Assembly (NCBI RefSeq): GCF_001598415.1 | Contig: NZ_BCYX01000022.1 | Location: forward strand, 1-64,000 | Direction of reading: 5' to 3' | DNA length: 64,000 nucleotides | From: Sphingomonas mali NBRC 15500 | GTDB lineage: Bacteria; Pseudomonadota; Alphaproteobacteria; Sphingomonadales; Sphingomonadaceae | In this document: positions 8,431 to 17,797 of the stretch, piece by piece | Numbering within the stretch: the first letter of the stretch is position 1 | Layout of the letters: every line of letters begins with the position of its first letter | Notes under the pieces: model-generated | The model's input: the letters and a program-made list of their open reading frames with translations, nothing else | Told to the model about the DNA's origin: nothing | Database searches by the model: none | Translations under genes and position numbers: made by a program

Positions 8431-9591
8431 ATGCCGCATTTCGGCGATTATCAGAACGAGATCTACGGCGCCGGCTTGCGCGGCGTGCTGCCCAAAGTGC
8501 CGGTAGATTATGCGACGCTCGTCCAGCGCGCGACCGCGGGGATGCCGCCACACGTGCTGAACTATGTCCAAGGCGGCTGTGGCGACGAATGGACCCAGGA
8601 CCAGAACGCCGGCGCATTCCATCATTGGGGCATGGTGCCGCGGATGATGGTCGGCACGACCAGCCGCGATCTGTCGACCGAGATTTTCGGCCACACCTAT
8701 CATAGCCCGCTGTTCATGAGCCCGATCGGCGTGACCGGCATTTGCGGCCAGGACCAGCATGGCGATATCGCCGCCGCCAAGGCATCGGCGATGACCGGCG
8801 TGCCGATGACGGTCTCGACGCTGGGCAACGACACGCTGGAAGAAGTGGCGACACATCTCGGCGACACGCCGGGCTTCTTTCAGCTCTACACGCCGCGCGA
8901 CAGGGACTTGGCGGAGAGCCTGATCCGTCGCGCCGAAGCAGCGGGCTATCGTGCGCTGGTGGTCACGCTCGACACTTGGGTGACCGGCTGGCGCCCACGC
9001 GACCTCAACGCCGGCAACTTTCCGCAGCTGCGCGGCCACGTGCTGACCAACTATTTCGCCGATCCGGTCTTTCGTAAGCTGCTCGGCAAGGACCCGGCTC
9101 AGGCGCTGCCCGAAGCGGTCATGCTGTGGGGCTCGCTGTTCGCGCGGCCGCTGACTTGGGACGACATGGCCTGGTTCAAGTCCGTCACCAAGATGCCGAT
9201 CGTGCTCAAGGGCATCTGTCATCCCGAGGATGCGCGCAAAGCCGTCGATATGGGCGCCGATGCGATCTTCTGTTCGAACCATGGCGGCCGCCAGGCCAAT
9301 GGAGGGATCGCTGCGATCGACATGCTGCCTGGCGTGGTCGAGGCAGCCGGCCACGTTCCAGTCTGGTTCGATTCCGGCATCCGCTCGGGCAGCGACGTGA
9401 TCAAGGCGCTCGCGATGGGCGCGCGCGCGGTCGGGGTAGGGCGCCCGTTCGTCTATGGCCTGGCGCTCGACGGCGCCGAAGGCGCGGCACATGTCCTCAA
9501 ATGCATCCTGGCCGAGGCAGATCTGATGATGGCGGTCAACGGCATGCCGACGCTTGACCATGTCCGCGCGGCTGGGGCGACGCGGCTGTAG
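8431..9591 (+). CDS. FMN-dependent alpha-hydroxy acid dehydrogenase/oxidase
   Basis: The product is 386 aa from the ATG at 8431, which has GGGAGAGGG upstream. It belongs to the lactate oxidase/glycolate oxidase/mandelate dehydrogenase TIM-barrel family: MSPIGVTGI near the N-terminus, TLDTW, VLKGICHPEDARKAVDMGADAIFCSNHGGRQ with the catalytic histidine and arginine, and DSGIRSGSDVIKALAMGARAVGVGRPFVYGL for phosphate binding. The length and the central loop GHVLTNYFADPVFRKLLG recall lactate 2-monooxygenase-like members. The true 2-hydroxy acid substrate cannot be read from sequence. It is probably co-transcribed with the racemase gene. Confidence 0.85.
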   Translation: MPHFGDYQNEIYGAGLRGVLPKVPVDYATLVQRATAGMPPHVLNYVQGGCGDEWTQDQNAGAFHHWGMVPRMMVGTTSRDLSTEIFGHTYHSPLFMSPIGVTGICGQDQHGDIAAAKASAMTGVPMTVSTLGNDTLEEVATHLGDTPGFFQLYTPRDRDLAESLIRRAEAAGYRALVVTLDTWVTGWRPRDLNAGNFPQLRGHVLTNYFADPVFRKLLGKDPAQALPEAVMLWGSLFARPLTWDDMAWFKSVTKMPIVLKGICHPEDARKAVDMGADAIFCSNHGGRQANGGIAAIDMLPGVVEAAGHVPVWFDSGIRSGSDVIKALAMGARAVGVGRPFVYGLALDGAEGAAHVLKCILAEADLMMAVNGMPTLDHVRAAGATRL

Positions 9592-9599
9592 AGCGCGGT

Positions 9600-10679
9600 T
9601 CAGTCAGCGCTCCACCCCAACCGGCCCGCCAGGTCCGCCGCGGCGGGTTCCCAGTCGATCCCGCACTGGCCGAGCCAGGCGTCGTCGAAATAGGTCGACG
9701 CGTAGCGATTGCCGTCGTCGCACAGAATAGTGACGATCGATCCCTCGACGCCAGCCGCCGTCATCTCCTCGGCCAAGGTTGCGCATGCCCACAAATTGGT
9801 GCCGGTCGACCCCCCGCACCGTCGACCCAGCCGCTCGCTGAGCAACCGCGCCGCGGCGATGCTGCGCGCGTCGGACACGACTTCCATCCGGTCGATCACT
9901 TCGGGAACGAACGAGGGCTCGACATGCGCGCGGCCGATCCCCTCGATGCGGCTGGCGCAGCGGTCGAGCTTGGCGACGCTGCGGTCGGCCCAATGGCGGT
10001 GGAACACCGATCCTTCGGGGTCGGCAACGCAGATCCGGGTCGCGAGGCGGCGATAGCGGCCATAGCGGCCGATCGTCGCCGAGGTGCCGCCGGTGCCCGC
10101 GCCGCACACGATCCAGTGCGGGATCGGATGCTGTTCGAGCGCCATCTGGGCGAAGATCGATTCGGCGATATTGTTGTTGCCGCGCCAGTCGGTCGCGCGT
10201 TCGGCGAAGGTGAACTGGTCCATGAACACGCCGCCGAGCTCGTCGGCGAGCCGCGCGGCCTCGCCCGCGGCTTCTACCGCCTGTTCGACGAAATGCGGCC
10301 GGCCACCATAGAATTCGATCTCGGCAATCTTCTCCGCCGAGGTGGCGCGCGGCACCACCGCGATGAAGGGCAGCCCCAGCATGCGCGCGAAATAGGCCTC
10401 CGACACCGCGGTCGATCCGCTCGACGCCTCGACGATCGTCGTATCCGGCCCGACTCGGCCGTTGCAGAGCGCGTAGAGGAATAGCGATCGTGCCAGGCGA
10501 TGCTTAAGGCTCCCGGTCGGGTGGCTCGATTCGTCCTTCAGATAGAGCTGGACGCCGGGAAACCGCGGCAGCGGGATCGGGATGAGGTGCGTGTCGGCCG
10601 AGCGATTATAGTCGGCCTCGATCAGCCGGACCGCTTCGTCGGCCCAGGCGCGGTCATGGGGAGCGTGATTGGACGTCAT
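9600..10679 (-). CDS. PLP-dependent cysteine synthase family protein
   Basis: The product is 359 aa from the ATG at 10679 (MTSNHAP). Fold-type II PLP motifs are visible: the Schiff-base lysine K59 in [12 protein letters not shown], the substrate loop [10 protein letters not shown], and the phosphate loop [17 protein letters not shown]. Such proteins are annotated as cysteine synthase or cystathionine beta-synthase homologues; this one has an extra N-terminal stretch and differs from CysK/CysM in its loops, so its true reaction is unclear. It converges on the hydroxyacid oxidase with only eight bases between them. Longer starts upstream are possible but lack the family alignment. Confidence 0.82.
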   Translation of the reverse strand: MTSNHAPHDRAWADEAVRLIEADYNRSADTHLIPIPLPRFPGVQLYLKDESSHPTGSLKHRLARSLFLYALCNGRVGPDTTIVEASSGSTAVSEAYFARMLGLPFIAVVPRATSAEKIAEIEFYGGRPHFVEQAVEAAGEAARLADELGGVFMDQFTFAERATDWRGNNNIAESIFAQMALEQHPIPHWIVCGAGTGGTSATIGRYGRYRRLATRICVADPEGSVFHRHWADRSVAKLDRCASRIEGIGRAHVEPSFVPEVIDRMEVVSDARSIAAARLLSERLGRRCGGSTGTNLWACATLAEEMTAAGVEGSIVTILCDDGNRYASTYFDDAWLGQCGIDWEPAAADLAGRLGWSAD

Positions 10680-10729
10680 GCCCGCGCGATCGACGCATGG
10701 CGCGCCCGCGTCAACCGTTGGCGAGACGA

Positions 10730-10948
10730 TCATACCCGCCTCACCACTTCGCTCGTGGCAATCACTTCCCAAACGCCGTCGCCCAGCGGCCGCACCGGTT
10801 CGCCGCTGGCGAGCGCCCATCGCCGCGCGCCCGGATAGCTGCGCTCGCCGTTATCGGTCTGGCGGCGTTCGACATGCTGATACTCGATCACGACCAGCGG
10901 CGACCCGTCGTCACCGATGCAGCGTGTGCGTGAAATCTCCCGTTCCAT
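10730..10948 (-). CDS. Small conserved-looking protein, unknown function
   Basis: The 72-aa protein begins [20 protein letters not shown] and is rich in charged residues. It has no signal peptide or membrane segment, and it contains a predicted beta pattern ([23 protein letters not shown]). It starts 23 bases after the end of the M1 aminopeptidase gene on the same strand and ends about 50 bases before the cysteine-synthase-like gene, so it fits an operon position. Codon use is like that of its neighbours. I do not recognise a function. Confidence 0.65.
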   Translation of the reverse strand: MEREISRTRCIGDDGSPLVVIEYQHVERRQTDNGERSYPGARRWALASGEPVRPLGDGVWEVIATSEVVRRV

Positions 10949-10971
10949 TATCGGCACGCGTCGGAAGCGGG

Positions 10972-12852
10972 CTAGGACTTCGGACCGAGCATCTTGTCGA
11001 TCGTCGCAGCAATCGTCGGGTGATATCCCTGGCGCGCGGTCGCATAGACTTTGCGCGCGATCGGCAAGCCCCAATCGCCCTGCGCCTTGAGCGCGGCATA
11101 GACTGGGAGGATCAGCAAGCCGCGCCCAACGCTCGGCAGATATTGCGCGATCGAGGGGACCGCCGGCTCGTAACGATTGCTGATCGCCAGCACGAGCCAG
11201 GCCGAGCGGATATAGGCGTTGCTCGATGCCGAGAGCCCCAGCGAGCGATCGAGCTCCGCGAGCCGCTGCGCCGATTGCTGTCGCGGCAGGCCGTTGAGGA
11301 ATCGCAGCCATTCCTGTGTGGACCAATGCGACGTGTCGATCGAGCCGATCGGCGCGCCGCCCGCGACCGACGCCAGGGTCTGATCGATCCTGGCGAGCGT
11401 CGCGGAGCGGACATGGACCGCATTGTCCGGCAGTCCGGTTCCATAGGCCCATTGGTCGAGCTGCAACTTCGCCTCGAGCGTTTGATCGCCCTTGATCAGA
11501 TTGGCGCGCAGGTCGGCGAGGAAACCCGCGGTGGTCTGCGGCTGGAAAGCGTGGCGATCGAAATAGGACCGCAGATACGTATCCCAACGCGCTCGGCCGA
11601 CGGTATATTCGATCGTCCGCAGGAAGGTCGATCCCTTGGTGTAATCGAGCTCGCCATAGACGCCTTCGGGGTCGCCGTGCAGTCGCGTCGCCTTGGCATC
11701 GGGCGCCGCTTTCAGGTCGCGCTGAAGGTCGTCCCACGACAGGTCCGCCAGCGTCGCCGCGCGCTCCTTGCCATACAGCGCTTCGTCGATCCGGTTCTCG
11801 AAATAAGTCGTGAACCCCTCGTTGAGCCACGAATCCGACCAGGTGGCGTTGGTGACGAGATTGCCCGACCAGCTATGCGCCAGCTCATGCGCGATGACGT
11901 CGACATTCGACTTGTCGCCGGTGATGATCGTCGGCGTCGCGAAGGTGAGCGTCGGGTTCTCCATCCCGCCGAACGGGAAGGACGGCGGCAGCACCAGCAC
12001 GTCGTACCGGCCCCAGCGATATTTGCCGTAGAGGCTCTCGGCGGTGGTCACCATCTTGCCGGCATCGGACAATTCGGCCGCGTCCTTGGCCAGCACTCTC
12101 GGTTCGCTGTAAATCCCGGTGCGCGCGTCGATTGCCTGGAAACGAAGATCGCCGACCGCTAGCGCGATCAGATAGGGCGGGACATTGTGGTCCATGCGGA
12201 ACCGATAGCTGTGCCAGCCGCGCGCGGCGGGAATGCCGCCAGGTGTCAGCCGCTCGGCGCTCATCGTCGCGACAAGATCGGAGGGAACCGTGATCCTGGC
12301 CGACCAGCTCTGGCGGATACCCGGGCTGTCCTGGGTCGGAATCCAGCTGCGATTGTTGATGCTTTCGCCCTGGCTGAACAGATAGGGCTTCTTCTTGCCG
12401 GCAGTCAGCGCGGGCGCCAGCCAGCCGAGCGCGCGCGCCTTGGGATCGGACCGATAGGTGATGACGATCCGTCGCGCGGCGCCGATATCGATCGTCAGCG
12501 GCGCGCCCTTGTACTCGTCGCTGGCGCCGACCGTCCATTTGAGCGGACGCCCGCGCGCGTCGGTGATGCGCGAGATGACGAGGTCCTTGTCGTCGAGGAT
12601 AATCTCGTGCGCGCCGGGCCGGGCGAGGATGTCGAGCGTCGCGGTGCCGCGCATGACATGCGCCGCGAAATCCGCGGTCAGGTCGAGATCGACATGGGTG
12701 ACGCGGGCGATTTCCGGTCGGGCGTAGCTGAGCACGTCCTTCGCATCCGGGCTGGTCAGGATCGGTGACGGCGCATCGAGGGCGGCAGTCGCGACGGGCG
12801 CGATCGACGCCGAGGCGATCAATAGGGCGGAAGTGACGAAAGGAGGGCGCAT
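10972..12852 (-). CDS. M1 family aminopeptidase, exported
   Basis: The product is 626 aa from the ATG at 12852, which gives a clear signal peptide (MRPPFVTSALLIASASIAPVATA). The zinc site is HELAH at 322-326 with the third ligand E345 in WLNEGFTTYFE; the exopeptidase motif GGMENP is at 295-300. The C-terminal third is the helical domain seen in leukotriene-A4-hydrolase-type M1 enzymes. It should remove N-terminal residues from peptides in the periplasm or outside the cell. The total length fits the LTA4H-like branch rather than the roughly 870-aa PepN branch. Confidence 0.92.
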   Translation of the reverse strand: MRPPFVTSALLIASASIAPVATAALDAPSPILTSPDAKDVLSYARPEIARVTHVDLDLTADFAAHVMRGTATLDILARPGAHEIILDDKDLVISRITDARGRPLKWTVGASDEYKGAPLTIDIGAARRIVITYRSDPKARALGWLAPALTAGKKKPYLFSQGESINNRSWIPTQDSPGIRQSWSARITVPSDLVATMSAERLTPGGIPAARGWHSYRFRMDHNVPPYLIALAVGDLRFQAIDARTGIYSEPRVLAKDAAELSDAGKMVTTAESLYGKYRWGRYDVLVLPPSFPFGGMENPTLTFATPTIITGDKSNVDVIAHELAHSWSGNLVTNATWSDSWLNEGFTTYFENRIDEALYGKERAATLADLSWDDLQRDLKAAPDAKATRLHGDPEGVYGELDYTKGSTFLRTIEYTVGRARWDTYLRSYFDRHAFQPQTTAGFLADLRANLIKGDQTLEAKLQLDQWAYGTGLPDNAVHVRSATLARIDQTLASVAGGAPIGSIDTSHWSTQEWLRFLNGLPRQQSAQRLAELDRSLGLSASSNAYIRSAWLVLAISNRYEPAVPSIAQYLPSVGRGLLILPVYAALKAQGDWGLPIARKVYATARQGYHPTIAATIDKMLGPKS

Positions 12853-12936
12853 CGCGGACTTTCCGGCATGGTGGATCAGCCCTTTGCTCTCCACCAATCG
12901 GCCTGTCGTTACAAGGCGAGCGGCGGCGTCACTCCT

Positions 12937-13173
12937 TTAGCCAAATGTGAGCAACAGCCGTTCGCATGCCGATTGCGGAAGCCGGGCGGACAAGGCGCGC
13001 GCGCGGGACAGGTGGCCTGCTCGGCGGACGGCATCGGGGAGGGTCGAAGCGACGTCGCGTTCGCGCGCGATCTCGCAACGCAAACGGCGCTCGTAATCGA
13101 ACAGAAAAGGTGCGTCGCCGCGATCGAAGCCGGTCATGCCGAGCACAACGCGCCGATCGCGGATCGGATGCAT
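12937..13173 (-). CDS. Hypothetical protein downstream of tRNA-Arg
   Basis: This is a 78-aa frame beginning MHPIRDRRVVLGMTGFDRG, arginine-rich, ending in LLLTFG. G/C is strongly preferred at third codon positions, as in true genes here. It begins 24 bases after the tRNA-Arg gene and reads in the same direction, with the aminopeptidase gene next. An in-frame TTG at 13185 is an alternative start. No domain is recognised, no ribosome-binding site stands out, and the opposite strand is also open, so this remains tentative. Confidence 0.45.
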   Translation of the reverse strand: MHPIRDRRVVLGMTGFDRGDAPFLFDYERRLRCEIARERDVASTLPDAVRRAGHLSRARALSARLPQSACERLLLTFG

Positions 13174-13196
13174 GTCGAACGCCAATGGCCGAGGAA

Positions 13197-13273
13197 TGGC
13201 GCGCCCGGCAGGACTCGAACCTGCAACTCCAAGCTTAGAAGGCTCGTGCTCTATCCAGTTGAACTACGGGCGC
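13197..13273 (-). tRNA. tRNA-Arg (anticodon TCT)
   Basis: On the minus strand the 7-bp acceptor stem GCGCCCG/CGGGCGC closes around a full cloverleaf. The anticodon loop CTTCTAA gives TCT, which reads AGA. The T arm is GCAGG-TTCGAGT-CCTGC. A discriminator G and an encoded CCA end (13197-13199) follow. Length is 77 nt. Confidence 0.95.
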
Positions 13274-13361
13274 CCGATTCCCGCCTAGGGCGTTTGCGCG
13301 CGCCCGGCAACGCCCTCCGACGCGGATTGCAGGCGGATGGAACCTTGATCATAACGCCACC

Positions 13362-14105
13362 ATGACCCAGGGGGAATCGACCGCGCCGCGCGCCGTGACG
13401 GCCAATACCGTCCACCATTTCCGCTATTACGATTTCGTCATGGCGGCGTTCGTCGCGATCCTGTTGCTCTCCAATGTACTGGGCGCGGGCAAGGTCGCGC
13501 AGGTCTGGCTGCCGGGGGTCGGCTATTGGCCGTTCGGCGCCGGAATCCTGTTCTTCCCGATCTCCTATGTGATCGGCGACGTGCTGACCGAGGTCTATGG
13601 CTATGCGCGCGCGCGTCGGGTGATCTGGGCGGGGTTCGGCGCGGTGCTGTTCATGGCGTTCATGAGCTGGGTGGTCGTCGCGCTGCCCCCGGCGCCCGAT
13701 TGGACCAACCAGGCAGCGTACGAAACGATCTTCGGGCAGGTGCCGCGTATCGTGCTGGCAAGCTGCGCGGCGTTCTGGGCGGGCGAGTTCGTCAATTCGT
13801 TCGTGCTCGCCAAGATGAAGATCATGACGCGCGGCAAGCATCTGTGGACGCGCACGATCGGCTCGACGATCGCCGGGGAAGGGGTCGACAGCCTGATCTT
13901 CTATCCGCTCGCTTTCCTCGGGGCCACGGGCTGGACGACGAACCTCGTCATCACGGTGCTGTTCACGCAATGGTTCCTGAAAGTCGCGTGGGAAGTGCTG
14001 CTGACCCCGGTCACCTACATCGTCGTCGGCGGGCTCAAACGTGCCGAGGGCGTCGACGTGTTCGACGAGGGCACCGACTTCTCGCCGTTCAAGGCGAAAG
14101 TCTGA
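13362..14105 (+). CDS. yhhQ: Queuosine precursor transporter (YhhQ family)
   Basis: This is a 247-aa integral membrane protein with about six hydrophobic segments. Family landmarks are FPISYVIGDVLTEVYGYARARRVIW and AGEFVNSFVLAKMK followed by GSTIAGEGVDSLIFYPLAF. Members of this vitamin-uptake-like family take up queuosine precursors (preQ0/preQ1) for modification of wobble position 34 in tRNAs. The ATG at 13362 is preceded by ataacgccacc, with no strong ribosome-binding site. It converges on purQ with a 3-base gap. The nearby tRNA-Arg is not a queuosine substrate, so that neighbourhood is probably chance. Confidence 0.88.
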   Translation: MTQGESTAPRAVTANTVHHFRYYDFVMAAFVAILLLSNVLGAGKVAQVWLPGVGYWPFGAGILFFPISYVIGDVLTEVYGYARARRVIWAGFGAVLFMAFMSWVVVALPPAPDWTNQAAYETIFGQVPRIVLASCAAFWAGEFVNSFVLAKMKIMTRGKHLWTRTIGSTIAGEGVDSLIFYPLAFLGATGWTTNLVITVLFTQWFLKVAWEVLLTPVTYIVVGGLKRAEGVDVFDEGTDFSPFKAKV

Positions 14106-14108
14106 CCG

Positions 14109-14773
<665 letters not shown>

Positions 14774-14777
<4 letters not shown>

Positions 14778-15001
14778 CGCTCGATCCTGTAATTTTCGAT
14801 CACCGTATTGGCGATGAGCTTGCGGCACATCCCGTCGAGGTCCTCGTCGGTCACCGAGTCGGCGACGTCGAGCTCGATCACCTTGCCGGCGCGGATGTCA
14901 TTGATGCCGCCAAAGCCCAAGCCTTCGAGTGACTTGTGGATCGCCTTGCCTTGCGGGTCGAGCACCCCAGGCTTGAGGGTGACGACGATGCGAACCTTCA
15001 T
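14774..15001 (-). CDS. purS: Phosphoribosylformylglycinamidine synthase subunit PurS
   Basis: The product is 75 aa from the ATG at 15001 ([21 protein letters not shown]). PurS is the small dimeric subunit that helps pass ammonia from PurQ to the large subunit PurL. Family landmarks are the segment [10 protein letters not shown] and the ending [12 protein letters not shown]. It sits upstream of and overlaps purQ. purC lies about 370 bases further upstream on the same strand, with a small plus-strand gene in between. purL is not in the window. Confidence 0.93.
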
Positions 15002-15158
15002 GGAGCGGCGCTTTCCTGGCTGAAACGGAGTCGGCGCCCCTATGGCCGCGCCAGCGGTTCGCCGCAAGTTTTACACTTCGTTTACCCGCGAAGCGCAGCG
15101 TTTCGTCCAGCGGGCGACTCGCTGAGGGGTCGCGCTCGCCTGATTAGGGGGTTCGGAC

Positions 15159-15308
15159 ATGGCCGGACTGGCAATGGTGATGTTCATCGCGCTGTTCACC
15201 TTCGGTGGACAGTATTTCGGTTGGACCGACTCTGGGGGGTGGATTCAGCTGTCGCTGGTGTCGTCGTTCATCTTCGGAATCATCTGCGGATTCCGGGTCA
15301 AGGACTGA
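15159..15308 (+). CDS. 49-aa membrane protein between purS and purC
   Basis: The product has 49 residues: a hydrophobic N-terminal helix (MAGLAMVMFIALFTFGGQYF), a short polar turn (GWTDSGG), a second hydrophobic helix (IQLSLVSSFIFGIICGF) and the basic tail RVKD. This suggests a two-helix hairpin in the inner membrane. A purine-rich stretch (TTAGGGGGTTCGGAC) precedes the ATG. It is read against the flanking purine genes and so has its own promoter. Function unknown. Confidence 0.7.
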   Translation: MAGLAMVMFIALFTFGGQYFGWTDSGGWIQLSLVSSFIFGIICGFRVKD

Positions 15309-15372
15309 CGCTTCCTTGTTTCAGCCAAGCTGAAACGATCGCGACGCCGACCAGCGACGCCGCAAATCGCGC

Positions 15373-16152
15373 TTATTTGCCCCGGTTCTGGCGATGCGTT
15401 TCGAGGTCGAGGACCGCGCCGTCGGCGCCTTCGGGCAACAGCCCCAGCCGGCGGGCGACTTCTTGATAGGCCTCGACTTCGCCGCCCAGATCGCGGCGGA
15501 ACCGGTCCTTGTCGAGCTTCTCGTTGGTGGCCATGTCCCACAGCCGGCAACCATCGGGGCTGATCTCGTCCGCCAGGATGATGCGGCTGTAATCATTGTC
15601 CCAGATTCGCCCGAATTCCATTTTGAAGTCGACCAGCCGAATGCCGATCCCGGCAAACAGGCCACACAGGAAATCGTTGGTCCGGATCGCCAGGTCGGCG
15701 ATGTCGTGCATCTCCTCCTGGCTGGCCCAGCCGAACGCCGCGATATGCTCATCGGTGATCATCGGATCGCCGAGCGCGTCGTCCTTGTAATAATATTCGA
15801 TAATGGTGCGCGGCAGCTGGACGCCTTCCTCGATCCCCAGCCGCTTCGACAGCGACCCGGCGGCGACATTGCGCATCACCACCTCGATCGGCACGATCTC
15901 CACCTGGCGGATCAGTTGCTCGCGCATGTTGAGGCGGCGGATGAAGTGCGTCGGCACCCCGATCATCCCGAGCAACGTGAAGATGTGCTCGGAAATCCGG
16001 TTGTTGAGCACGCCCTTACCGCTGATCGTGCCCTTTTTCTGCGCGTTGAACGCGGTCGCGTCGTCCTTGAAATACTGGATCAGCGTGCCCGGTTCGGGAC
16101 CCTCGTAGAGGATCTTGGCTTTGCCTTCGTAAATCTGGCGGCGGCGTGCCAT
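15373..16152 (-). CDS. purC: Phosphoribosylaminoimidazole-succinocarboxamide synthase
   Basis: This enzyme joins CAIR and aspartate with ATP to form SAICAR in purine synthesis. The product is 259 aa. It opens with [16 protein letters not shown] (ATP-binding strand) and contains [50 protein letters not shown] and the catalytic lysine and glutamate context of the family. The ATG at 16152 is the only sensible start. It precedes purS and purQ on the same strand, the usual alphaproteobacterial order, with the 49-aa plus-strand gene in between. Confidence 0.95.
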   Translation of the reverse strand: MARRRQIYEGKAKILYEGPEPGTLIQYFKDDATAFNAQKKGTISGKGVLNNRISEHIFTLLGMIGVPTHFIRRLNMREQLIRQVEIVPIEVVMRNVAAGSLSKRLGIEEGVQLPRTIIEYYYKDDALGDPMITDEHIAAFGWASQEEMHDIADLAIRTNDFLCGLFAGIGIRLVDFKMEFGRIWDNDYSRIILADEISPDGCRLWDMATNEKLDKDRFRRDLGGEVEAYQEVARRLGLLPEGADGAVLDLETHRQNRGK

Positions 16153-16179
16153 ATTCGGCGCTTACCTTTGTAAAATGAG

Positions 16180-16211
16180 CGCCCCGGCAACGCGGATAGC
16201 GCGCCGGGGCG
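16180..16211 (-). terminator. Possible terminator hairpin after the DUF4349 gene
   Basis: GCCCCGGC and GCCGGGGC pair across a loop of about 14 bases. On the minus strand the stem is followed by CTCATTTTAC, a weak T tract. It lies between the end of the DUF4349 gene and the purC start. Confidence 0.4.
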
Positions 16212-16251
16212 GGAAGCAACGGCCTATACCGGAACGACTGCGCCGGTGCAA

Positions 16252-17166
16252 TCACGCGAGGGGCGGGGCATCGTCGGATGGTAGCGACTCGATGTCCGTG
16301 GCGGGCGCTCGCGCCCAACGCCGCCTCGCCGCGCGGGCGGCGAGGAAGATGCCAATTCCCACTACAGCCCATGGCGCGAGGAAGATCGCCAAGCGCAGGA
16401 TCGCGTAAAGTGCCGAGGTGAAGAATCCCCAGGATTGGCCGACCGTCTCGCCCAACGGGCCTTGATCGGGCGCGCCGGCGACTGCGGCGGCATAGTCGAT
16501 CTCGACATCGGACATCGCTACGCGGCCCTGCAATTGGATCAGCCAAGCCTTGGCCTGATCGAGTTCCTCTTGCGCGGCTGCCACGCTGCGCTCGGCCTCG
16601 ACCAATTCGCTCACCTTTCCGGTGCGCGACTGAAGGATTTGGGTCAGCCGTTGGACCAGCAATTCGCGCTGGCGGATCCGCGCGCTGGTGTCGGAAATCT
16701 CTTTCGATACGTCCTCGGCACTGATCGATTGATCCACGGCTCGACCGCCGGCCTTGGCGACCGAATCGACCAGGGTCGCACTGAACCGCCGCGCGACGTC
16801 GCTGGCGACGCGTAGCTTTAACGAGGCGGCGCTGCCATTCCCGCTGCTGCTTTCGGATGAGACGAGTTGGCATCGCGCCAGCCCCAGTTTGTCGCAAGCC
16901 GCGATATGCATTTGCTGTGTCGACGCGACCCGATCGGCGGGGAGCCGAAAGCTGTACTTATAGTCATAGGCGATCTGGGGGAGCGTGACTGTCAGCGGCG
17001 TGGCTGTTGTTTCGTCACCCTTGCCTTCATTTGCCGTATCGCCCGGCGGGGCAGCTGGGGCGACGTCATAGGCATTGAGCTTTTCGGCCGCTTTACGGCT
17101 CGACACCTGACTGCATCCGGTAAGGATGAAGCACAGGATAGTGGACGACATCAGAACGATCCGCAC
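16252..17166 (-). CDS. DUF4349 domain lipoprotein
   Basis: The product is 304 aa from a GTG at 17166 with a good GGGAGAGAGC site upstream. A signal peptide ends in the lipobox LTGC, so it should be a lipoprotein. The middle (residues about 60-260) is a DUF4349 domain with a long coiled-coil stretch (ISDTSARIRQRELLVQRLTQILQ ...). A C-terminal membrane helix (AIFLAPWAVVGIGIFLAA) and a basic-acidic tail follow. Just after the lipidated cysteine it has KAAEKLNAYDVAP, nearly identical to a juxtamembrane segment of the TonB protein at 33 kb. DUF4349 function is unknown; a membrane-tethered coiled coil suggests a structural or signalling role. Confidence 0.85.
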   Translation of the reverse strand: MRIVLMSSTILCFILTGCSQVSSRKAAEKLNAYDVAPAAPPGDTANEGKGDETTATPLTVTLPQIAYDYKYSFRLPADRVASTQQMHIAACDKLGLARCQLVSSESSSGNGSAASLKLRVASDVARRFSATLVDSVAKAGGRAVDQSISAEDVSKEISDTSARIRQRELLVQRLTQILQSRTGKVSELVEAERSVAAAQEELDQAKAWLIQLQGRVAMSDVEIDYAAAVAGAPDQGPLGETVGQSWGFFTSALYAILRLAIFLAPWAVVGIGIFLAARAARRRWARAPATDIESLPSDDAPPLA

Positions 17167-17361
17167 GATGCTCTCTCCCGATGACTTGATACACAATCTC
17201 ATTGATATGATATTGCGTCAAGGCGTGTCGGAAAGGCGACTAATCGGATCGCGTGCTACTTCCGGGATTGCCGATGGCGGGACTGGCGATCACTCCTGAT
17301 GGACGCCTGCCGGCGTAGGCAATCCATCAGAGCGCTTAATTGATCGAGTGAAGTTCGGACA

Positions 17362-17694
17362 TCATTTGGCGAGGGCGAGTTCGACCCCAGTCTCGCCGTT
17401 CTTTCTCGCATCGATGGCGGCGATCAGCGCACTGCGCTGGCGACGGGCACTGGTCGCGGCGACCGACCGGCAACGGTCGTTCGAGAGGATACCGGTGCGT
17501 GGCGCGGCATCGGCCGCGGCGCATACCTGATCGATCGCCACGCGCAGGCGACGGTCGAGCGTTTTGCGGCCGATCGCGGTCGAGAGGTCGAGGTCGGCGG
17601 TCGTGACGCGGGCGGTCGGAGGGACCGGCTTGTCGCCGGCAAAAGCGGGAGCCGCGGCGAGCAGCAAGGCGGTCATCATCAAGGGCTTGAACAT
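17362..17694 (-). CDS. UrcA family protein
   Basis: The product is 110 aa from the ATG at 17694 with AGGAGAAAGAAG upstream. It has a signal peptide (FKPLMMTALLLAAAPAFA) followed by the family core RVTTADLDLSTAIGRKTLDRRLRVAIDQVC and a second cysteine in NDRCRS, probably a disulfide pair. UrcA proteins are small exported proteins common in sphingomonads and Caulobacter; the function is unknown. The gene is divergent from a LysR regulator that starts 103 bases away, which could control it. Confidence 0.85.
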   Translation of the reverse strand: MFKPLMMTALLLAAAPAFAGDKPVPPTARVTTADLDLSTAIGRKTLDRRLRVAIDQVCAAADAAPRTGILSNDRCRSVAATSARRQRSALIAAIDARKNGETGVELALAK

Positions 17695-17797
17695 CTTCTT
17701 TCTCCTGTCGTCGCCGGGGGGTGGCGACGACGCCGATATGCCGCGCGCCGCGCCCCGGCTCCAATCGAACGTTGAGAACAAGCCATAAATCTGCTTT

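Noticed and set aside
13197..13273. tRNA-Arg as an integration site
   Set aside because: No integrase, direct repeat of the tRNA end, or foreign gene block is seen on either side; both flanks carry ordinary chromosomal genes.
12868..13365. Plus-strand open frame across the tRNA region
   Set aside because: It runs through the reverse of the tRNA gene and has poor composition; the minus-strand small frame has better codon use.
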